NCBI GenBank assembly: GCA_036924085.1
Contig: JAVGWX010000004.1
Coordinates: 38,600,293 to 38,664,292, forward strand
DNA length: 64,000 bases
Source of the DNA: Ariolimax columbianus
Taxonomy: Eukaryota > Mollusca > Gastropoda > Stylommatophora > Arionidae
Direction of reading: 5' to 3'
Of the stretch, positions 44,701 through 55,002 are shown piece after piece (position 1 is the first letter of the stretch; each line of letters begins with the position of its first letter). Under the pieces are notes generated by a model. That model saw nothing but the letters and a program-made list of their open reading frames with translations. It had not been told where the DNA came from and made no database searches. Made by a program: the position numbers and the translations under genes.

Positions 44701-45000
44701 GACTTTACCGAGTTTGGAAACGCACGTCGTAATGATCAGAAGCTGATATCAAAACCACTCGACCAGCCGCTCCTCTTAAACTAGAATTGTGGTGTTTATT
44801 TCCGTTGTTGAGGTCAACTGAGACGATTTCAAGTACAGATAAATAAAGGCCGCACAGCCACCACGTACTGTACAGACTATGTTGTTATTTTACATTCTAT
44901 GGAAAAAATGTATGACGTACCGAGGTTTTGAACACATGTCATAGTTGCCAGAAGTCGGACATGCAACCGCTTGGCCAGTCGCTTCACTGTTTACATGCTT
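44701..45000 (-). mobile_element. Two tRNA-like SINE heads on the minus strand
   Basis: 44705-44775 reversed: TGGTCGAGTGGTTTTGATAT, later GTTTCCAAACTCGG. 44922-44995 reversed: TGGCCAAGCGGTTGCATG, later GTGTTCAAAACCTCGG. Both pairs resemble leucine/serine-type tRNA A and B boxes at suitable spacing. They look like independent heads rather than tRNA genes, because acceptor-stem pairing is not evident. Confidence 0.5.
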
Positions 45001-46039
45001 GCTTAGAAAAAAGAAATAGAAATGATAAATTAGAGTAGATAATGTGAAAGTCGGTGTCTTCTATTACTAGACAGCCTTTGATTTGGAACCCAAATCGAGC
45101 GATTGAGAAGACTAAACTGGTGTGGTAACTGCTCATTATATTACATAATGTGTGGACATTTACTTCGCAAAGTTGAAAATCACGTGAAACAAAGAACATT
45201 ATTTATAGTTTCTCATTTCAAGGAAAAGATACAAATCCTAAAGCTTGAAGTGGGGTTGCAGTAGGGGAGTAAGGGGATAGGGGGGGGGGGCGAGGTTTAA
45301 CAAACACGATCTGTCGTAAAATTGTTGTGTGATTTTATTCTCATTGCTTGGGTAGTCGAGGACTACAGACCGATTCGTCACTGCTGTCACCAAGTCGTGT
45401 GAACACACTCCACACCGCTAAAACACTCCCCTTTTATCTAGAAGGCCAGATGAATAAATAAATAGGAGGTTCTGGGAAAATATGTCAATATGGTTACTAA
45501 AAAAAATAACACATGAAAAGTTGAAAGCTTAAAGGACAGGCAGAGAGAATGTATCGTCAATGCCACTATGCACTAGACAAGCTGATAATGTATATACCCC
45601 ATTGTCTTTCTCTAATGATACATATTTGTATTGTAATATATAATGTAACAAGTAAATAAAACACCATATTCTAATTAACATGTTGAATGAGATGCTGGCG
45701 ACAAGCAATCAGAGTCACCATCAACGACAGAAACGTGACAGTACGTGGGAACAACGACCAGCAAGTAGAATGTAGACACACTTAAGTTTGAGTGATTGGG
45801 TCATTTGCCAAGAATGGCACCAAACTTACAAGGTGCACGGCCCTATAACAACTGACAGCAGAGTTTCAATGCAGCAGGAAGGCAGAGAAAAAGATGGATT
45901 TATGGTGTTGAAAAAAGTTCACAGTGTTATGGATTGAAATAGTGACGGCCACACAGATGCCACAGGAACAAATATTGCACCTCACCACGCGATCTAACAA
46001 CATGCTCACCTGCGTGAGCAGATAAGATTTTATTTCAAC
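45001..46039. other. Mostly unassigned, with G-run and a SINE 3' remnant
   Basis: A G-run at 45279-45290. 45335-45415 (GGGTAGTCGAGGACTACAGA, then CACTGCTGTCAC) matches the 3' part of the SINE at 63665-63850. Nothing else is supported. Confidence 0.5.
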
Positions 46040-46745
46040 AGAAGATGCAGCACAGAGAATAAGCTGACAGCAGCCAGCGACTCAAAGCTCGTTGCTTGCA
46101 TCATGGTAAGTTAACTACAGCTGTCCAAGATCTTATCCCGCCTCTAAGTGTCGACCCTTAAAATAAACTGCACTAGCGTAGCGTAGGTAATTGTTTGAAC
46201 GTTTGTGCCATTAAATTTTCAGATGACCAAGCCATAGTGGGAGGATCAGTAACAACGTTGCAAATGCTGCTGGAACAAATTAACAACATAGTCAAAGAGT
46301 TTGGCATAAAAAAACGCACATTGATGACAAAGTCTTTAGTAATAGCCAAGCAACATAGGCAAATGGATATAACCATAAAACGAAAAATAATCGAACAAGT
46401 ACAGAAGTTGACATATTTAGAGCAAACCATAACAGAAGATGCCGTTAGTGACATACATTAAGATCAGGATCACATTGACAAAACAGATCTTCCGAAAAAA
46501 ACAACAACATAAATTGCTAAGAATATCAAGATAGAACTGAGGAAATGAATAATCGTCACTCATATATGGCTAATTGAACTATATCGGTCTGAAACATGGG
46601 CATGAGGCTGAAACATCGCTGTAAACTACGACTTAACGTCACAATGTCCTTTACAGGACGAACGCCGAAGAAAAAGAAGACAAGGAAGCAGAAGAAGAAG
46701 AAGAAGAAGCAGAAGAAGAAGAAAACGAAAAAGAAGAAAAAGATG
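46040..46745 (+). mobile_element. SINE-like head and tail enclosing a LINE fragment
   Basis: Head GCTGACAGCAGCCAGCGACT (compare 20.88 and 21.85 kb) at 46060 and tail CATCGCTGTAAACTACGACT...CTTTACAGGACGAACGCCGA followed by a GAA-rich tract (46666-46742). Between them lies RT coding sequence. The tail sequence follows the LINE SETW block directly. Confidence 0.5.
46190..46605 (+). pseudogene. LINE RT palm to thumb fragment
   Basis: Sense: CAIKFSDDQAIVGGS (the FADD box as FSDD, both Asp kept, 46211-46228), INNIVKEFGIKK, QVQKLTYLEQTITEDAVSDI, and after a stop YRSETWA. Typical of the RTE-like LINE palm/thumb. The 88-codon frame ends at 46461. Fragment only. Confidence 0.8.
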
Positions 46746-47041
46746 GTGAGGATATGTCAAATAAATTAACGTATTAAATCCTAAAGCCAATTGGTCAATC
46801 TAGTTATGGTAAAGTCTGCAAATGTTTTCGACATAACAATCTTCAACTATTTTATATATACACATTTACTCCCTGTTTCTTTCTCCCTTTCTCCTTTTAT
46901 GTCTCTCTACAAACGTGGTTCTTAAACATTATTGGTCTAAGGGAGCAGTATGCAGCGGTTTTTGTAGGCTGGAGATTTTTATTTAGAAGACATAGGAGCA
47001 ACAATGTTAAAAAATAAACATGTTTCAACAAAATATTAATA
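46746..47041. other. Unassigned stretch
   Basis: AT-rich; no motif. Confidence 0.4.
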
Positions 47042-47205
47042 TACGAGGCGTGTTCAAATGAAACCGGACCTAACTGCACCAAGTGAACATACGTACAATA
47101 CGCACGATGCCGTCAATTATGGCGTAAACAGCACATACCAGCCGTCCAGTTTGCAAAATTTCATTATCCTCCGACCCATAGCTTCCTCAGCAGACCATTG
47201 AAAAC

Positions 47206-47330
47206 ATGGCGAGTATTACACGGAATCCGTCCAGAGTTGATCAACGAGCTGTGATTCGGTTTCTAACAACTAAAATGTGTCGACCAGTTGACATTCATCG
47301 CAGAATGCAGGCAGTGTATGGTGACCCGAC
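47206..47330 (+). pseudogene. Mariner transposase N-terminus, left arm
   Basis: ATG at 47206: MASITRNPSRVDQRAVIRFL, then TTKMCRPVDIHRRMQAVYG. This is the start of the first helix-turn-helix. It runs into the 82-bp array, where stops follow. Confidence 0.85.
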
Positions 47331-47580
47331 TGGTGATTCGGTTTCTAACAACTAAAGTGTGTCGACCAGTTGACATTCATCGCAGAATGCAGGCAGTGTA
47401 TTGTGACACGACTGGTGATTCGGTTTCTAACAATTAAAGTGTGTCGACCAGTAGACATTCATCACAGAATGCAGGCAGTGTATGGTGACCGGACTAGTGA
47501 TTCGGTTTCTAACAACTAAAGTGTGTCGACCAGTTGACATTCATCCCAGAATGCTGGCAGTGTATGGTGACCCGAATTTC
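47253..47580 (+). repeat. 82-bp tandem repeat at the palindrome centre, 4 copies
   Basis: GATTCGGTTTCTAACAA starts at 47253, 47335, 47417 and 47499, exactly 82 bp apart. Each unit repeats the codons of the helix-turn-helix start (CRPVDIHRRMQAVYG) plus a short junction GACCCGACTGGT. Confidence 0.95.
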
Positions 47581-47835
47581 TGCATCAATTTTGACGATGG
47601 CATCTTCTGACGCAACGATATGCGCCTGACCTGGTCTCAGAAGATCTTTCGTTAACTTACGTCTTTCTTTGAACATCGTTGTCCAGTTCTTCACAGTTAT
47701 CTTCGATACACTTTTGTCACTATACACTGCCTGCATTCTGTGTTGAATGTCAACTGGTCGACATCCTCCAGCTGTTAGAAACCAAATCCCCGCACGCTGA
47801 TCAACTCTGGACGGATTCCGTAACACACCCGTCAT
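47509..47835 (-). pseudogene. Mariner transposase N-terminus, right arm
   Basis: A 108-codon minus frame: MTGVLRNPSRVDQRAGIWFL, GGCRPVDIQHRMQAVYSDKS, KITVKNWTTMFKERRKLTKD, RPGQAHIVASEDAIVKIDAE. It is the N-terminal DNA-binding region with more residues than the left arm. After the last block it reads across the palindrome centre and becomes meaningless. Confidence 0.88.
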
Positions 47836-48054
47836 ATTTTCAATGGTCTGCTGAGGAAACTATGGGACGGAGAATTATGAAATTTTGCAAACTTGACGGC
47901 TGGTATGTGCTGTTTACACCAGAATTGACCTTATCATACGCATCGTACGTATGTTCACTTGCTGCAGTTAGGTCCGGTTTCATTTGAACACGCTTCGTAA
48001 ATAAATTATATATGTACTTTACATTCGCCAACATTAGTTACTGGCTGAGTATTA

Positions 48055-48290
48055 CCGAAGTCCGAAGGAGGAGCAATGAATAGCAACACTGTAGCCTATC
48101 AGGCTTGTTGTAAGAGACGAGTAAGTAGAGCTGGATATAGGGCTGGCAAACTTTGTCCTGTAGAAAGGTTAAGCAATACAAACTTCAACTGTTGTAGACG
48201 GGTCAACGTTTGATGACTGGACATGCATTTTCTGAAGACCTATGCTCCACATGGAGCTAATGAGATGTTATTGATAGATTGATGAATATT
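48055..48290 (+). mobile_element. Dispersed repeat with (GATT)n-type tail, copy 2
   Basis: Colinear with 20436-20672: GCAATGAATAGCAACACTGT, CTGAAGACCTATGCTCCACA and a TTGATAGATTGATGAAT tail. Confidence 0.5.
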
Positions 48291-49108
48291 AGTTATATTT
48301 AGGAATTAGATTTGTTAAAATGGCATGGGATTATATTTTGATCTATTGAAGAAACAACAATATTCTCGACCATTCTTAATTACATTTCTGGACGCTCACT
48401 TCTGTCCCAGGGAGACCATCTGTAGTATTTATACGCGTTCTTGTCACAACGATATAATTAATAACGACTAACCATTCGATTAATGAAATTTATCTTCAGA
48501 AAACGCTAATTAATTCTTGAGTAATATCCACAACCAGAAGACGACTTTTTAAACATGTACCAATAATATCTAAGAAATATGTTATCATCTTAAATGTAAG
48601 TAAAAAAATAACTTACCTTTTCAGACAAACACAGGACACACGTTATTCAACTATTATAAAAATAGAATAGACACATTGAACAAACCAAACTGTAAACACC
48701 GCCAATATTCGTCTAATACGGTAAAATTTCACCTGATGTCCAGCCCAGCAATTTTTAAGAAATCGTCCTCCGTTAGAACTCAACCATTGAAAATATCCTT
48801 CATTGCAAGCAAACTCCTCATGTTTTAAAACCCAACCATTAAAAATATCCTTTATTGTAGGCAGACCCAAGTTTTGGAACCGTTGCTTGCAAAAATTATA
48901 GTAAAACAATCATTGGAGCTTCAGCTGGACAAATGACAGCAGTTAGACCGCACTGACTCGATGTTAAATGTCAGAATATTGTTTATGTATGTCGGCGACA
49001 CGACACGTGCTTATGGAACAATAGCTGCTGTTAGTAATCATCGTGATGTGTCTATGGATTCAATAACGTGATTAATGCAATGGTTATTACTTGTGTTTAT
49101 GTGTTGAG
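48291..49108. other. Unassigned stretch
   Basis: An 88-codon minus frame (48643-48909) with a small internal repeat but no known motif. Confidence 0.4.
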
Positions 49109-49170
49109 GTGTGTGTATATATTTTGTGGTGTGTGTATTGTATGTCTGCGTGTGTATGTGTATATGTGTA
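49109..49170 (+). repeat. (TG)n-rich tract
   Basis: Interrupted GTGTGTGTATAT and TGTGTATG runs. Confidence 0.8.
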
Positions 49171-49958
49171 TGTAAAGACAAGAGCAGTAGTAACTGGAAA
49201 AAAGGCGGAAGGGAAATAGTCGAAGTGACTGCACTTTTTCAGATTAAAAAGAAAACCTTTTGCTCCTTTACTGCTGTATTACACATACAAAATAAGCCGA
49301 AGCTCCGACGGTACTATGGACTGAACTAAAGCGTATAAAAACATGGACGTGTTTGGTTCCAGTACGGCGCTGGAGCAAAACAAAAAAGGTAGTTTAGCCC
49401 AAAATGGCTGAAAGTCCACACAGACCCTGAGCTAAGTATCCCTTTTATAAGTGTTGATTTACCTTGTTGTGTGTTCCTCTCTACTTCTTGATCAGGTAAT
49501 TATTTGTATATTTGTATGTATTGCCAGTCCTATTCGATGAAGACGTTCTAGTGGCAAATGTAGGTTTAGTTTCTGTTTTTGGTCCAGCGCAGTATCTGAA
49601 CCAGCATAGCTATCGATGGTTTCATACACTGTACACATGGAGTATGGTTTCTAACAGTGTTGTTCTCCTGTATCGTGTCTCTGATAAAAATCCAGTTAGG
49701 TAGAAACGTCCGTACACAAATGTTACTGTCTTAGTGTCCAAATGCTATTTAAACTTGCTTGTTTCTCAGCGAATACTGGTATTGGGGTTTCTCTGTAGTC
49801 CATAATATGTTAGATTTTTGTTTCAAGATATTTCTTACAAATATTCTCGTTGCTCAAAAGAAGTTTAATACGCCTCATTAAGTTTGTGAGATGATCAGGA
49901 TATTATATCAACCGAATGAAACTGTTTCATGCAATTTTTATTCAATGAACATATACAA

Positions 49959-49962
<4 letters not shown>
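49171..49962. other. Unassigned stretch
   Basis: Nothing supported. Confidence 0.4.
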
Positions 49963-49994
<32 letters not shown>

Positions 49995-50000
49995 ATCTAT
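49963..50000. repeat. (TA)n then (TCTA)n microsatellite
   Basis: About 15 TA repeats followed by ATCTATCTAT, directly before the 13-bp array. Confidence 0.9.
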
Positions 50001-50002
50001 GC

Positions 50003-50405
50003 CATGAACTGACACCTTGAACTGACATCATGAACTGACACCACTAACATCACAAACTGACACCATGAACTAACACCACGAACTAGCACCATGAACTGAC
50101 AACATGAACTGTTACCATGAACTGACACCACGAACTGTTACCATGAACTGACACCACGAATTGACACCACGAACTGATACCACGAACTGATACCACGAAC
50201 TGACACCACGAACTGACACCATGAACTGACACCACGAACTGACGCTATGAACTGACACCATGAACTGTTACCACGAACTGACACCATGAACTGACACCAC
50301 GAACTGACACCATGAACTAACACCACGAACTGATACGACGAACTAACACCCTGAACTAACACCATGAACTGACACCTTGAACTGACACCATGAACTGACA
50401 CCAAC
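50003..50405 (+). repeat. 13-bp minisatellite, about 31 copies
   Basis: CCATGAACTGACA and CCACGAACTGACA alternate every 13 bp with substitutions (GATA, GTTA, AACA). A 96-codon minus frame over it is an artefact. Confidence 0.95.
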
Positions 50406-50632
50406 ACCGATAATGACATAAGCAACATTTCAAACCTTCCGTGTCCTTCTATTTAGTGAACAGAAATTGTTGGCTTCATGTTGTATTAACTACCGAATTG
50501 TGTGTATGAAAAATGATTCAATTTTCCTGGCGAAGCCGTGAATTCTAGCTAGTAATGTATATACGAGAGCAAAGAATATAGCCATGTAACATCTCAAGCA
50601 TACCTTTAAGCGAGGACCAAAATGGATGAATG
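50406..50632. other. Unassigned stretch ending in a target-site copy
   Basis: No motif. The last 13 bases (50620-50632) are the left direct repeat AAATGGATGAATG of the SINE-like element that follows. Confidence 0.6.
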
Positions 50633-50984
50633 GCTTGGCTTCGTTCGTTCTCAATCTCCCACTACCAAACCCTGAAAGGGCTTAAGAAGCAGAATGTAGT
50701 CCAGAGAACGGAATGCGTTGTGTCGTAGTTTAAGCTTGACTGCGATATGTGCACCTTTCGGTCCAACACATCCGACTTCAGCAAGTATTTTTTGAGTACC
50801 GGATTAGCATTCCCTCTTCGATGCCTTCTCCTTAGCCAGTCTGCCCTGTTGCAGCCTGTTATCCAGGATCACCGCGTGGAGGTGTAGAAGGGTCTTGGCA
50901 GCTCTGGTTCGCTGTTCCTGATGCTAGCAGTCAGCTATGGGTTGCTGACCGCTGCAGCTCATGCACTGCTCAACATCTTGATCC
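50633..50984 (+). mobile_element. SINE-like family C, full-length copy with target duplication
   Basis: A 352-bp insertion between exact 13-bp direct repeats AAATGGATGAATG (50620-50632 and 50985-50997). This fixes the ends: it starts GCTTGGCTTCGTTCG and ends CATCTTGATCC. Compared with 25113-25470 the whole element aligns. It has no coding frame and no poly-A tail. The direct repeats indicate target-primed or other staggered-cut insertion. Confidence 0.85.
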
Positions 50985-50997
50985 AAATGGATGAATG

Positions 50998-51644
50998 AAG
51001 CTAGCAACCTCATCTTGTCAAACACATGACTACAGAAACCGTTAGTGAAGGAATGAATGATTGTGGTTTGATCAATCAATTAATCAATCAAAACCTTTGA
51101 GCTCCCTGTAAATCATCGACTTAACAAATGTTCTCCCCGTCTGCTATCATGTGCCAGGCGTTCAAGCTTTAATCACGACCTTCTTTCTTTCAAGTTTGAC
51201 ACAAACTGCCTTCTCCATGTGTGCCTTGTTCTACCCAATACGTATTCTGTCCTGTGGATTCTATAGCAGGGACTGTCGGGTAATACGTTCATCGAGCTTC
51301 CGTCTCGTGGGACCCACCTACCGCCAGCTCCTTCGCTTCATCTCGATGGTTTTACATGCTGAGATTGTTAGCCACATGTACATGTACAAATCACTGTGAT
51401 CGTCTTTTATTGATATCCAGCATGTCTCCGGCAGGGTCTTAAGGATGGACTTTTTTAAATGAAAATGAGGTAAATGGAAAAAGAAGGAAAGATTATCGAA
51501 TGGATACAGACCTTCGTGATCTATAACTAGGGAAGTCAAAGGAATCAAGGAGAGAAGCTGACCTTACCCTGTATCAGACAAACTCTGGCTTAGTATATTA
51601 AAGTCTCTCCTAACGTCATCCCACTAAACATCTAAATGTGCCTA
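50998..51644. other. Mostly unassigned, with an inverted GATT-tail remnant
   Basis: 51066-51110 reversed shows the TTTTGATTGATTAATTGATT tail of the dispersed repeat seen at 20.6 and 48.2 kb. The rest has no motif. Confidence 0.4.
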
Positions 51645-52545
51645 AGGCACTGTTTGCTGACGTGCTCACCATCTGGACCACGGAGAAATATCCCATTATA
51701 GCAAATGACAAGATCAATAGAGCACTACTCATAATTTCAGTTTACTGCCAACTGTGGAAAGTAAAGATTATTACACATAAAACTGTAAACACCACCTTAT
51801 CCTACAGTGATAAAGAAGGAACAAGAACCATTAATATCAAAATGAATGGGAATCACTAATAAAAGAGGATACCACAGTTGATCTGGGAGTGACACTAGAT
51901 ACAGTTGAAACTAGACAAACACATTTGCAATTCTAGGGATAAAGCAAGCAAGCAATTAGACCTAATCAAAAGACTCATTAGCACAAATTGAGTCGATAAA
52001 CAAACTATTCGCTAAATGTACCTAGGATATGTACAATCAATGATGGATTATAACCTTTCTATGCAGTCGACTGTAAGTACCAATAACATCTCATCTATTG
52101 ACCGGGTGCAGAATCAAGCTCTCAGACTAAATTGTGGGTTGGGAGGGGGGGGGGGAGGGGGGGGGGGAGGTGTAGGGATGAGATCGACACTAACGTGCGA
52201 GATAGAGGCCGATATAGAACATTTGGTTATCGGGAGGAAAAGGCCACACATTGTTTCGGTGGAGAGATACAAAAGACAAGAGAATGGTCACCCAAATAGC
52301 GTGAAAATAGACTCTTGGAAACACAAGAGAAGACCGAAACAATTTTCTCCAGTGGATGTGGCAGAAGAGGAAAACCGTATTCACTATCTAGCAGAAGAGA
52401 GAGAAATACAAGTTTTATGGACATTGGGAGAAATTCAACATGCCAGTCATAAAATATACCTAATAGAAATGTTGACCACCAAAGAAACTATAGCTACCAT
52501 TCTCAAGGCATGTGCCTTAGAGACAGTCTGTGTAGTCCTGGTTTA
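51645..52545 (+). pseudogene. I-clade-like LINE RT, palm to C-terminal linker
   Basis: Sense order: LFADVLTIWTTEKYP (FADD now FADV, 51650), SVYCQLWKVKI, and after breaks LGVTLDTVETRQTHICNSRD. Then LYLGYVQSMMDYNL-type sequence (read MYLGYVQSMMDYNLSMQST), SSIDRVQNQALRLNCG, a glycine run from an inserted G tract, MRSTLTCEIEADIEHL, VERYKRQENGHPN, RRPKQFSPVDVA and LKACALETV. The final block normally precedes RNase H in I-group elements, but RNase H does not follow, so the copy is also 3' truncated or rearranged. The longest frame is 176 codons (52016-52546). Confidence 0.82.
52138..52173 (+). repeat. G tract inside the LINE frame
   Basis: Two G runs separated by single A residues, encoding about ten glycines within the RLxCGGMRST block. 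Confidence 0.9.
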
Positions 52546-52734
52546 ATCTAGTGGATGTATCTTTATCTTCAGTCCACTTATGTTGTTAGATGTCGTTGGA
52601 AGGTGTGACCTCCTTTGTTGGTTATATTTTTTGGCAGGTAAAAATCCACTGGTGACCTGCCAGGTCAATCCTAGCATCTGTTAGATCCTGAAATATACGT
52701 TCGCCTATTTTTGAGACTGGTGGATGTGGAAGCG

Positions 52735-52870
52735 TAAATTAGAGCAAGATAGACCCTCAGTCTGTCATGCGCCATCTAAGCCGCTCCGCTAACCATATAA
52801 CCAAGACCGGAAGTTATAGCCACACAGTCCCCTTTTTGCGACATATTCTCTGTGGGGCGAATATTCCTAG
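52735..52870 (+). mobile_element. Dispersed repeat, second copy
   Basis: Resembles 29120-29285 (AGACCCTCAGTCTGTCAT, CGCCATCTAAGCCGCTC, TTTTTGCGACATATTCTCTG). Non-coding, class unknown. Adjacent to the SINE that follows. Confidence 0.45.
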
Positions 52871-52879
52871 AATAATTTT

Positions 52880-53125
52880 AGCACGTTTTTAACTTTAATT
52901 TTGCCCGAGCAGCGGTCGTTATGCCTACTCTTTTCGATTTTCAATTGTTAAGGTATTTTTAATGTGCGCGCCACTGCACACAGGTGTCTGATCTCACTGT
53001 TCAGAGATCAGGGGAAATATTTACCGGATGATCCACGTGAAAAAATCCTGGTCTCCACCGTAATTTGAACTTGTGACCTCCAGCATCCGTGGCGAACACC
53101 TTACTTCGAGACCACTGGGTCCCCT
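52880..53125 (-). mobile_element. tRNA-derived SINE (GAGACC family), minus copy
   Basis: Reversed it matches 39413-39660: the head CAGTGGTCTCGAAGTAAGGT, the B-box position degenerate (GGTCACAAGTTCAAATTACG), then GGTGGAGACCAGG, GATCTCTGAACAGTGAGATC and TCGAAAAGAGTAGGCATAAC. Confidence 0.85.
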
Positions 53126-53229
53126 AATCTATTGGATCAACTTTCAAATTGACCTAGTGTTCAGGTTATGGTATATATATATATGTAATAACACAGATGG
53201 ATCTTTTTATGAGTTTTGTGATTCATGCG

Positions 53230-53935
53230 GTGACAACTATTCAAATGACTAAGCGAAGGCAGAGACTATCAAAACAGACATTCAGATTTTGCGCCAACAT
53301 TTTGACTTAGCGAAATGGTGCAAATAGAATTTGAGTGAATCAAACGACGTACTGTATGCACTGAAGCCCATCCCATACAACAAAAGAAGAATTTCAAAGC
53401 CCACTCGATAAACGCCACCTTACGTTGGATCCATGGATATAGCGAGACACCAAGAAACACGATAGACTGGCAAAAACAGGCGCGCCCAAGCAACAAGGGG
53501 TAGACCCTGCAGTAACCACACCGTTAAACGAATGATTAAGAATAATGCCAGGGGAATCTGGATAAACAGGTGGGTGACTAGGGCATCTGGTCACAGTGTA
53601 TTTAGCGAAATGTCACAGCGAAAAATAATTTAAAAAATTTATAATAGACTACACATAAGAGAGCAGTCTCATCTTTCAGTTCCGAACAGGACACACAAGA
53701 GCCAAGAGCTACTTAAACCACATCAACATCAACCCTTAACACCTGTCATTGCGCACACATTGCTCTCACCCTGTTGGAACAGACACCTGCTCTTTGAACG
53801 TTAAGCGCGTGTACTCATAAGGAAAGTAAGTGCCGCCGACAATCTCAATACACTGAGTGACACAGTGGATCAACTGAAGGAGACCTGCATTTATATAAGA
53901 ATGGCATTGGGCTGCAAAGAGTAGACTTGGTTAGC
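53230..53935 (+). pseudogene. I-clade-like LINE RNase H end, strongly decayed
   Basis: Recognisable blocks in changing frames: INATLRWIHGYSETPRN and IDWQKQARPS (the last RNase H helix, with the Asp in ...DWQK), then FRTGHTRAKSYLNHIN-type sequence near 53670-53725 and DTVDQLKETCIYIRMALGC at the end. The order and spacing fit the C-terminus of RNase H-bearing LINEs. No frame longer than about 65 codons remains. Confidence 0.65.
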
Positions 53936-54289
53936 AGCTATGGAATAGTAAAAACACGACAACAACCGCATTTTACTACTGCTTGGAAGGTTACAGTTGT
54001 CCAGCTCAGGTTCCACTCGGGTGAAATATTATAGATGGGTGATATGTGTTATACTTTGTAGATATGTTGATGTCGAAGATAAATGCCTTTTCTAGTAGCT
54101 CTAATTGAGGGGGTGGGGGGGGGGGGGGGGTGGGGGGAGGGGGCTGAGTGGATTAGGCTATAATTCGGTCAGGGTCTGGTGAAACATGCTGACATGAAAA
54201 GATCTTTGCCCTAGACGACAACAGAAATGAGAATGGCTGAAGTTGATTGCCCACAACGAGTAAGCCCATTTTTTGTGCCCCCTCAAAAG
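53936..54289. other. Unassigned stretch with a long G tract
   Basis: A G-rich run at 54108-54143 with two T and one A interruptions. 54164-54186 may be a scrap of the dispersed repeat at 37.3/40.3 kb. Confidence 0.5.
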
Positions 54290-54900
54290 GCCGTCCAGTG
54301 GCGGGTTGCAGTAGCTTTCCTCACATCCCGAACGTGCTGATGTAAGTAGACCGCGGTACTCCAGCCGGTTGTGCTATGCTTGGTTTCATCTGCGTGTCGC
54401 TCACTACTGCTGGTGATCACCTAGATCCCTTCCTCGTTAGCCAGGCTGCCACGAGAGCAGCCAGTTTGGGAGGAGAACTACGAGGACGTCGAGGTGAGGG
54501 TCTTGACCAGTACATTTTCTACGACCCTGACTAATATCTCTGACCAGTATTATCTTCCATGGCCCTGATTAACATCACTGACCAGTATATTTTCCATGGA
54601 CCCTGACTAACATCTCTGACCAGTATATTTTCCATGGCCCTGACAAACATCTCTGACCAGTATATTTTCCATGGTCCAGACTAACATCTCCGACCAGTAT
54701 ATTTTCCATGGTCCTGACTAATGTCTCTGACCAGTATATTTTCCATGGTCCTGACTAACGTCTCTGACCAGTATATTTTCCATGGCCCTGACTAACGTCT
54801 CTGACCAGTATATTTTCCATGGTCCTGAATAACATCTCTGATCAGTATGTTTTGCCTAACCAGACGTTAGTCTCTTTTCCCCCAAATATGAGATTTAAAA
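54290..54900 (+). mobile_element. Dispersed repeat with 37-bp minisatellite (copy 3 of 3)
   Basis: The head TGGCGGGTTGCAGTAGCTTT through CATCTGCGTGTCGCTCACTA and the CGTTAGCC / CACGAGAGCAGCC segments match 23535-23720. The end AACCAGACGTTAGTCTC matches the 23.8-kb end. Confidence 0.7.
54505..54860 (+). repeat. 37-38-bp minisatellite, about 9 copies
   Basis: TGACCAGTATATTTTCCATG recurs at 54542, 54580, 54618, 54655, 54692, 54729, 54766, 54803 and 54840 (first position of GACC/GATC). Units resemble the 42-bp units at 12.4 kb around the CAGTAT-TT core. Confidence 0.93.
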
Positions 54901-55002
54901 GCTAATTATAAACGATACTGGTATAACAAATGTATACATGTCTTTCGCATTAGCAATTTTTTTTTAACTTTAGTTTTTAATTAATATCGCCGTCTTTAAC
55001 TA

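Larger units (their letters stand above)
47044..47997. mobile_element. Palindromic (fold-back) mariner derivative, subfamily B
   Basis: TA flanks both ends (47042-47043, 47998-47999). The terminal inverted repeats extend for over 50 bp (CGAGGCGTGTTCAAATGAAA against CGAAGCGTGTTCAAATGAAA and onward). The similarity continues inward for about 250-300 bp on each side: both arms contain GTAAACAGCACATACCAGCC, CAGCAGACCATTGAAAA and the transposase start. The element is thus two 5' halves head-out, joined through a tandem-repeat centre, with no catalytic half. Confidence 0.9.
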
